Assembly: GCA_030141605.1 (NCBI GenBank)
Contig: JAQGDQ010001721.1
Span: forward strand, 1-28,017
DNA length: 28,017 bases
Source of the DNA: Tubiluchus corallicola
Lineage: Eukaryota; Priapulida; Priapulimorpha; Priapulimorphida; Tubiluchidae
Reading direction: 5' to 3'
This document shows, piece after piece, positions 12,301 through 22,200 of this stretch. Each line of letters begins with the position of its first letter. Position 1 is the stretch's first letter. The notes beneath the pieces are model-generated. The model saw only the letters and a list, made by a program, of their open reading frames with translations, made no database searches and had not been told where the DNA came from. The position numbers and the translations under genes were made by a program.

Positions 12301-15300
12301 GTTTAAGGTGTAAGAACTGGTGACAAGAAAAGGTGGCAGGTATGTTTAAAGCACAAGAACTGGTGACAAGAAAAGGTGACAGGTGTGTTTAAAGCACAAG
12401 AACTGGTGACAAGAAAAGGTGACAGGTGTGTTTAAGGTGCAAGAACTGGTGACAAGAAAAGGTGACAGGTGTGTTTAAGGTGCAAGAACTGGNNNNNNNN
12501 NNNNNNNNNNNNNNNNNNNNNNNNNNNNNNNNNNNNNNNNNNNNNNNNNNNNNNNNNNNNNNNNNNNNNNNNNNNNNNNNNNNNNNNNNNNNNNNNNNNN
12601 NNNNNNNNNNNNNNNNNNNNNNNNNNNNNNNNNNNNNNNNNNNNNNNNNNNNNNNNNNNNNNNNNNNNNNNNNNNNNNNNNNNNNNNNNNNNNNNNNNNN
12701 NNNNNNNNNNNNNNNNNNNNNNNNNNNNNNNNNNNNNNNNNNNNNNNNNNNNNNNNNNNNNNNNNNNNNNNNNNNNNNNNNNNNNNNNNNNNNNNNNNNN
12801 NNNNNNNNNNNNNNNNNNNNNNNNNNNNNNNNNNNNNNNNNNNNNNNNNNNNNNNNNNNNNNNNNNNNNNNNNNNNNNNNNNNNNNNNNNNNNNNNNNNN
12901 NNNNNNNNNNNNNNNNNNNNNNNNNNNNNNNNNNNNNNNNNNNNNNNNNNNNNNNNNACTGGTGACAAGAAAAGGTGACAGGTGTGTTTAAAGCACAAGA
13001 ACTGGTGACAAGAAAAGGTGACAAGTGTGTTTAAGGTGCAAGAACTGGTGACAAGAAAAGGTGACAGGTGTGTTTAAGGTGCAAGAACTGGTGACAAGAA
13101 AAGGTGACAGGTGTGTTTAAAGCACAAGAACTGGTGACAAGAAAAGGTGACAGGTGTGTTTAAAGCACAAGAACTGGTGACAAGAAAAGGTGACTAGTGT
13201 GTTTAAGGTACAACAACTGGTGACAAGAAAAGGTGACAAGTGTGTTTAAGGTGCAGGAACTGGTGACAAGAAAAGGTGACAAGTGTGTTTAAGGTGCAAG
13301 AACTGGTGACAAGAAAAGGTGACAAGTGTGTTTAAGGTGCAACAACTGGTGACAAGAAAAGGTGACAAGTGTGTTTAAGGTACAACAACTGGTGACAAGA
13401 AAAGGTGACAAGTGTGTTTAAGGTGCAACAACTGGTGACAAGGTGACAGGTGTGTTTAAGGTGCAACAACTGGTGACAAGAAAAGGTGACAGGTGTGTTT
13501 AAAGCACAAGAACTGGTGACAAGGTGACAGGTGTGTTCAAAGCACAAGATTTGGTGACAAAAAAAGTGACAAGTGTGTTTAAGGTGCAAAACTGGTGACA
13601 AGGAAAGGTGACCAACTTTCTTCTTACATTGAACTTTAAAAAATTGTCTTGAAATTTTACACCACTTACATACTGCCATTTTGCATGCAGGGTTCCCGTC
13701 GGTAGTAACGCTGTATAAAACCTGTAAACTTAAACTCCTGCAGTGACTGCTAGACGCAGCTGTTTTGACGATAAGTCATGTGAAACAAGTTTAGATAACA
13801 CTGAGTAAAGTTTGAAAAGTAATCAGAACAGTCATAGCGCACAAGTCACTAATTAAGTAAAGTTTTAAATTACTGTATCTTGTCAATAAGATTAAAAATA
13901 TGTTTTTTGGTTAGTGAGTGGTGCACCCTGGAGGGTGAGTCAGCGACATTTTACCAATTTGTGAAAACATTTTAAATAATTAATAATTTTCTTTTCTAGT
14001 TACATATGTCTTTCAATCAGGTGAACGAAATGCTAAGTAAAATAGATTTGCGTGGAAAGTTTTTTGGGACATAATTTAACATTGCCTGTTCTTCCCCTGG
14101 TTTACATTGTGCATATATGACGTCATGTAATGGCGCGGTCGGTACAGTGCCGTGCGAAATTTGAAATGAAAACAAACAAAAATATATGACGTCATGTAAT
14201 GGCATGGTCGGTACAGCGCCGTGCGAAATTTGAAATGAAAACAAACAAAAATTCTTTTCAACGCGAGTACGATATATGCATTAAATTGCTATAAACTAAT
14301 GTAATTTTTTCAAACGATTTTTCTCAAACCTACTTCGGATACGCCGTTTCTTGTCCGTTAAGTCCCGGTTGGAACTTGAGACCTAATGCCTGTTACTACG
14401 TACTAGACGCAATGCTTTGTTTGCACGAGCTCACGATGTGATTCCTTTGTTTATTTCTTCTAGGCACGTGGATTTCATAGCAACGACTGCAAAGTTGTAC
14501 GCCGTAATGCACAAGATGATTCCTTCCAGCGAGGTATGAAAAATTACGTGTGTGCATAACATAACTTTTCTATTACCGTATTTTCCCGTGTATAAGAGAC
14601 CCTTTTTTGCTCAGAATTTTCACTTTAAAAATAGGGGGTCTCTTATACATGGGAGTAAGTGTAATGGAATGGTGTAAAGCCAGAGGTCATTATTAAATCT
14701 TTCAAGAAGTGTGGCATCTCCAATGCCATGGACGGCACAGAGGACAATGCCATTTTTGAGCAGAGTGACTCCTCTGATGATGAACTGGCTGGAATTGCTG
14801 AAGGTCTGACTCCAGTTGATATTTTTGATGAGAGTGATGAGGAATTTAATGATTTCTATGATGAATAAAGTTATTCATTACCAAAAAACTTTTTTCCAGA
14901 ATTTTTGCCTAAAAAGGGTCTCTTATACATGGGAAAATACGGTAATTTCGGAAAAAGATTCATTCCTTTGAAATTATTAGCATCTTGAGCAGTTTAGCTC
15001 GTCTTTTTAACTAGATATAAGATATAAGCCATGCCGCCTGCACAGCGGACTATAACCACGCAGTCTTGAGTTCAAATCTAGAGGCTGGTAGGTCACATAC
15101 CCCACATATTAGTGTGCTGCATTCCTTACCTGTATTGTTGTAAGTGTAAGCCGCTAACTAGACTACGGCCAAATCACATTGAAAACACCGGTTCTCATCT
15201 GATCACCGAAGTTGAGCAATGTAGAGCCTGGTTAGTTCTTGGATGGGTGACCGCTTAGGAATACACCATGTGTAGAGGAGTAAACCTTCCAAATCAGGAG

Positions 15301-16176
15301 TGGAGCCCTGAAGGCGGATCAGTGCAGCATGCTCACTGACTCCGGCAGCTCCTGCAGCCAACCGGGTGCCAAACGTATCGCTCCGCTTTCCTTTGGACTA
15401 CACCAGGGAGGAAGAGAGGGGGTTCCTGTTGTCTGAGCAACTCAGGATCTCCGTACACCTTGCAAGGCGTGCGCCCTAAAGACGTTCAAGGATCGCACTG
15501 CTCAGCCACAGTCGACGCTGCAGCTCCATCAATGTGATCAATAACTGACTCTCTTGGCGCACACGCCATTGTCTTCAGAGACAGAAGGATGCCAATAACC
15601 AACCATGGTTGGTTTTTTTTTTGTGGTTGGGGGTTTGTGTTTTGTTGGGTTTGTTTGGGTTTGTTGTGGGTTTTTTTTTTGGGTTTTGTGTGTTGGTGTT
15701 TGGTTGGTGGTGGTGTGGGGGGTTTTTGTGGTGTTTTGTGTGTGTTTGTGTTTTTTTTTGTTTGTGTTTTTTTTGTGTTGTGTGTGGTGTTGTGTGTGTT
15801 TTTTTTTTGTTGTTTTTAATAAGACTCTCTTGGCGCATTTGTTTGGGGGGCCAACCAACCATTTTTTAAGTCGCTAAACAGCCGTTAGTGAGCACTAATA
15901 TTGTCTGTTAAATGAACGACGTTACAACCGAACGAAGAAGTAAATGTTTTTGTCTTAGTCTTGGGTAAGATGTAAGATACGTTTATATCACATAAATTAC
16001 AATAGAATGCAAATGAGCCAAAGTCAAAGCTGTTTTTACAGGAAAATATTTGTGCATTAACTTGTTATGCATGAATCCAACAAATGCTTCTTCAGTGGGT
16101 TAATCAGACTATTGGAAAAGCTCAGTGTAGAAGTACACTCTATTTTTACTACGTAGGCATAAACATTTTATTGGTC

Positions 16177-16241
<65 letters not shown>

Positions 16242-19200
16242 CACATTAAAGTGCATAGTATTATGTACTATTATATACATTGGTCATTGTTGTTGTTGTT
16301 GTTGGCGTCCTTCTGTCTCGAAAGACAATGGATTATGCGCCAAGAGAGTCAGTTATTGATCACATTGATGGAGCTGCAGCGTCGACTGTGACTGAGCGGT
16401 CCGATCCTTGAGCGGCAGTTCCGGCTGCAGGTTGCACATTGGAAGGCTGTTTCATCCGGGTGAGGTAGTGCATCTTTCTGATGCCTGCGAGTCCCTTTAT
16501 CCTCTTGTTTTTTCTCCCTCGTTTTCTCCGCTCTGTTAATGGCTGTCCTAACAGCAGATTTTCAGTTGCTTCGATCTGCCGCAAGCGCCTATATATATGA
16601 CCAATAAAATGACCCGGCAAACCGAGATAGGAGTATACTCCTGTTCTTTAACTGCAATTTTTTTTCTTGTTAGGACGTAGATCCCGAAAAATTACAAAGA
16701 ATAATAGCTGGTGTCGTCGTACCTGAATTTAGACCCTCATCAAAGGTATCGTTCTATTTTTATTGTTTTTCTATATCTTAGATAGAAATGCTGTAATGAA
16801 TACAAAACACCAGTTTAACGTGCCGACCAAAAGTTTCTTTATTCTGAAATACAATTATTAACATTTAGTTTAATTTGCATTGAGTAGAAGAGAATTAGTC
16901 GCATGATTAAATGTATTGCTATAACTAGGAACTGATATAAAAATTATGTAAACTATATTGAAATTAATTAAGAATAACTTGCATTGTTAGAGCCTTTAAC
17001 AGTTACAAAGACAGGAATGAGAACTCCAAGTTGCCTTAAGAACAACAATGTCACAACAATAAATTCGTAAGAAATTCACAGTCATAATGCTCATCACAGT
17101 CAGAAAAATAGAGCAATGGCGGAGAGAACCAAAAGACGGGTAAAATGTCATACAACTACTACAGCTATAGCTCACGAAAGGCCAAAATACTAATGTATTC
17201 AAGAATATTAGGTGCTTCAGTTTTAAAAGAGTGGCTACTGTAAAAGGTAAAAAGCCTACTAAATAAACAAACAGGTGGCAGCACCATGGCAGTAATTGAG
17301 AACTAAGTTAAAACCAAAAAGGGCTATGCACCCACTACAAATGCTTATTAGTTTTTTTTGGAAAAAATTATGAAATGTAAACTAAGATTAACGTGAGAGT
17401 ATAAACAGTAAAAAAAAGGTTGTCTAGTAAGTACGTCGAAACTTTGACTGTGCTTGCAATTATAATGCCTATTCACACCGAAGATGTGCAGCAGCAGGTG
17501 GAAAAATCGTTTGCGATAATTCTTCAAACCAATGCTTTGTAAGGCACATTTCACATAGAGGCGTTAAACGTTACATTTGCCTTTCGATGAGTTTTTTTAG
17601 TTTGGTAAATGACTGTTCTTATTGTTGAACGGGGTTATAGTTCAATGGTAATATGTTCGCTTTCCACCCGGGAGGTCACGGGTGCAAACTCTTGGCGAGA
17701 CATAAAAAAATGGTACCGCTAGTTCTTCTACCAAACACGCAGGTTATACTTGTATGGTCCAGAGCACGTGATTAGATTTGATTTGATTTTGATTTAATTT
17801 TTTATTTCAAACATGAGTTCATATTAAAATTGACGTATATACAACGTACAACATCGTAAAAACAAAAACCAATACAAACAAATCACACAAACTTACATAT
17901 ACCTAAAAATTAGAATAATGGTCTCCTCTGTTGCTGTCTTATGCAGTCCACTTTGCTTCTCAGCCAAGCACAGTGGACGCCAGCAATGCAGTGTGCTGTT
18001 GTGCACATGTGGCCAGATGCACATGTCTGAGCCCAGGTAGAAAAAGTACTGTCACTCATGCAATGTGCTGTCAGTTGTCACGTGCTTAAAAGCCGTGTAC
18101 CGGCATATGATTGAGGTGCTACAATTTAGACTATTCATAAGCAAACAATATTTTTTATTTAGGACTTATCAAGTTTATGTATAAATTTTCCTATCTTCAT
18201 TTGTTTGAAATTACAGTTAGAAATTAGAACATTAAAATTACATATGTTTATTTTGTTTTACATAGTATTAAAACAATTGCTAAACATTTTCTGAAGCAAA
18301 ACCGTCACTAATTTTAGCTACGAGCCACTGCCTCAAGGCCTAGTCTATTTTTATTTTGTTTATTTTGTTTATTTTATTACGAAAACACCAAACAACAATG
18401 CAATATAGCAGAATACATTATGATCACATGGTATGCATAGTTACGTTAATTTCATAATAAAATCGACATGGCATGATATCTATATAAATTGGCATGATAT
18501 CTATATAAATTGTCGCCTGCACTGTAAAAATGATGGAATGATAGTGGAGAGTGCAGGAGATGGGAATTAGTAGGATTAGGTTAGTGAAATGAGTGCAAAA
18601 AGGGAAGGTAAAAATGATGGAATGATAGTGGAGAGTGCAGGAGATGGGAATTAGTAGGATTAGGTTAGTGAAATGAGTGCAAAAAGGGAAGGTAAAAATG
18701 ATGGAATGATAGTGGAGAGTGCAGGAGATGGGAATTAGTAGGATTAGGTTAGTGAAATGAGTGCAAAAAGGGAAGGTAAAAATGATGGAATGATAGTGGA
18801 GAGTGCAGGAGATGAGAATTAGTAGGATGAGGTTAGAGAAATGATGTGAATGAGAATAAATAGGAGATTGCTATTAGGACATCGCAAAAATATATCAACA
18901 GTTATGAACAGAAGTACACTATGGACCAGTCTATGAACAGAAGTACACTATGGGCCAGTCTATGAACAGAAGTACACTGTGGGCCAGTCTATGAACAGAA
19001 GTACACTGTGGGCCAGTCTATGAACAGAAGTAGACTGTGGGCCAGTCTATGAACAGAAGTACACTGTGGGCCAGTCTATGAACAGAAGTGCACTATATGG
19101 GCCAGTCTGTCGCTTATCGTGAATGTGAACATGCGTCCTATACTATGCAAGCTTAATCTTTAATATGAATTTAAGAATGAATTTTCAAACTTTTTTAATT

Positions 19201-22200
19201 GCTATTTGCTATTTTTATTGTTTATTGTTATTGTTATTGTTATTGTTTAGTGTTTGTTGTTTATTTGCTATTTTAATTGTTAGCAACTTCTTTCCAGAAG
19301 TACTTTAATTTTAGCGCAAAATTTAGTGAATTGTTGTCGTGATTTCGTTAATAATGTCGTTAATACCTCGGTGTGCTTGAAAGCCAAGACATATGATGCA
19401 GTGTCTCCATATTGCCATTAGAGAAACTTGTGTAATGCGTTCTACATTACAGCGCTGTACAAGCTGTTGAAAGGAAACTGCTTAGTGCAGGGGTGTGCAA
19501 ATTGCGGCCCGTCGAGAGAATTTGTGCGGCCCGGGAAGAGATTTGTCAACCTAATGAAAGTGCGGCCCGGGAGATTAATTGAGTGTATACAGCTGAAGTC
19601 CGTGCCACGATCCCAAAGATAGTGCGGGTAGTTTTTTCTACTAGATCGGATGCCATTAACCCTTACAAGACGGTTGTAGCTTAATGTCACTGTATTACAC
19701 AGACTGTGTGATACACATTACTAATATGCATTGTAATAAAATTACCACTATCTGTCCTGAAAGTAGAAATATATGGTTTGTAATATAAATTTTAATAACT
19801 TCTAAAATAGTTTCTTGAGTGTAGCAGTAATGATGTACGCAGGTCGGATGCAAAAAAATCCTTATTAGGCCTTTCTGTATTTGGCTCCTTGATCAAACTG
19901 CCTGTGGCTCGCAGGAATTGCGAGAAAGTTTAATGTGGCCCGGCTAGTCAGATAATTTGCACACCCCTGGCTTAGTGGTTCTTTGTTCTTATTTAGGTAA
20001 TAGAAACTGATGAATCAGTTAAACGACCCGATGTACAGGATGTTCAAAGCGTAGATGATGTACAGCATTATGTAAATCTACTGGAACAGAATGTCAAGTC
20101 CGATAGCTTAGCAGCAGGTACAAAACCTAGTTTTTCATTCTTTTGTCATTATTTAAACTAAAGTTGTTTGGTACAGTGGAGCACACTGATCTTTCGCCAT
20201 TGAGATATTGTCATTTTTTAGTGAGATATTGTCATTTGTTGTGAGATATTGTCATTTTAGTGAGATATTGGCATTTTTAGTGAGATATTGTCATTTTTAG
20301 TGAGATATTGTCAGTTTAGGTGAGATATTGTCACTTTTAGTGAAGTATTGTCACTTTTAGTGAGGTATTGTCATTTTTAGTGAGATATTGTCATTTGTGG
20401 TGAGATATTGTCATTTTTAGTGAAGTATTGTCATTTTTAGTGAGGTATTGTCATTTTTAGTGAGATATTGTCATTTGTGGTGAGGTATTGTCATTTTTAG
20501 TGAGATATTGTCATTTTTAGTGAGATATTGTCATTTTTAGTGAGATATTGTCATTTTTAGTGAAGTATTGTCACTTTTAGTGAGGTATTGTCATTTTTAG
20601 TGAGATATTGTTGTTTTAGTGAGATATTGTCATTTTAGTGAGATATTGTCATTTTTAGTGAGATATTGTCATTTTAGTGAGATATTGTCATTTTAGTGAG
20701 ATATTGTCATTTTAGTGAGGTATTGTCATTTTTAGTGAGATATTGTCATTTTAGTGAGGTATTGTCATTTTAGTGAGATATTGTCATTTTTACTGAGATA
20801 TTGTCATTTTTAGTGAGATATTGTCATTTTTAGTGAGATATTGTCATTTTTAGTGAGATATTGTCATTTTTAGTGAAGTCATTTTTAGTGAAGTATTGTC
20901 ACTTTCAGTGAGATTATTGTCATTTGCACCCCCCAGTTTAGTGCATTAATACATTTAATTTGCATTCCAAATACACTCGTATCTCGGTTTGCCAGACCTC
21001 GCTTCTATGGACATCGGAAAATTCAGACAAAATCTGGTCCGTTAAAAATCCCACATAATATGGACACAGTCTGTTATTTCGCGAGCTGACCGCTAGTTGG
21101 CAGGCCGTCACTTGGTTTACGTCACGTACATCGGTATAACTACGTGTATATCTCTATGTATAAAGATATAGAATCAATTGTGCAGAGTTATTTGAGTCAA
21201 TTGCAGACAGTTTTTATATACTTTTGCATAGGAGCGGCCAGTACTTAGACGTTTTTGAGACAATTAGGTAATTGATTGTACTTTACCATGAGTTAAATAC
21301 ATGTACGGCGCGGCGCCTACGGTATTAACTTAGCGTCGGAATATACGGACAGTCGGCAAATTCGGACCGATGTCCCCCCACTTTTGTCCGGCACACCGAG
21401 ATACGAGTGTAAAGCATGAAGAAGATTATCCAGTACACTTGATGATATTTTGAAAAGTAACAAGTAAGCGTCACAGTAACTTATATGTTTTAAATATTTG
21501 TGTATACTGTTTTACTTGAACTTGTCTTTACTGCGTTGTTTCGCATAGATTCGTTGACTATGGTGCAACAACAATTTGAAAAAGACGACGACGAAAACGG
21601 TCACGTGGATTTTGTAACTGCTGCTTCAGTGAGTGTTTAAAAATGACATTAGTTGTAATTAGATGTTCTTTTATCCATCACTTCTATCCCTACTTTGCAC
21701 AACTCTTTTTTTAAATTGCCTAAAAACCTTCGGTTTTTTGTTCTTTTTTCTCACTATTTAATTTTTCTCATTATATAATACTCGCTATAATGATTACCAA
21801 CTCAGTTTCTGCAGAACCAATATAGCAAAACATTTCATTAGCCATAGAGGACCTAAACTTTGGAACTCGCTACCGCCCAATGTAAAGTACCAGTGTAACA
21901 TGTACCGCTTTAAAACGTCAGTTAAACGATATCTGTTTGCTTCTTATATAAACTAGTCTTGATAACCACCTACTGTTCCTGTGTGACACAACAGTGGACC
22001 TAAACTTTGGAACACACTACCACCCAATGTAAAGTACCTGTGTAACATTAACCGCTTTGAAACGTCAGTTAAACGATATCTGTTTGCTTCTTATATAAAC
22101 TAGTCTTGATAACCACCTACTGTTAATGTGTGACACAACAGTCACAACTTTGTGTTCTTTCTGAGTAGAATCCAGAGTGCTTCGTCATCTCATGAGCCGA

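Larger units (their letters stand above)
16164..16611. repeat. 448-bp segment bounded by a 20-bp perfect inverted repeat
   Basis: 16164-16183 (starting cattttattggtcat) and 16592-16611 are exact reverse complements over 20 bp. Between them are a (TA)n run (16183-16236) and the antisense SINE/LINE tail at 16286-16590. The flanking sequence next to the right arm, cggcaaaccgagat (16614-16627), matches the right end of the TA-flanked MITE at 25660-26021. Confidence 0.7.

Noticed and set aside
12389-13024. Long open frames across the N gap and the minisatellite frames at 13332-13679
   Set aside because: They exist only because N is translated as X, or because the repeat period keeps a frame open.
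11855-13611. CRISPR array
   Set aside because: Units are contiguous with no unique spacers, and the window is intron-containing animal DNA. The same applies to the 20-bp, 29-bp, 74-bp and 84-bp arrays.
15161-15275. A functional 5S rRNA gene
   Set aside because: It has several changes from conserved 5S positions, lacks a T-run terminator at the end, and continues directly into a body that recurs at 22964.
15538-15877. Overlapping open frames on both strands
   Set aside because: They are produced by the G/T-only tract and have no domain content.
17631-17700. A functional tRNA-Gly gene
   Set aside because: The acceptor stem and the B box are degraded, and the downstream sequence is shared with the SINE at 26296-26541.
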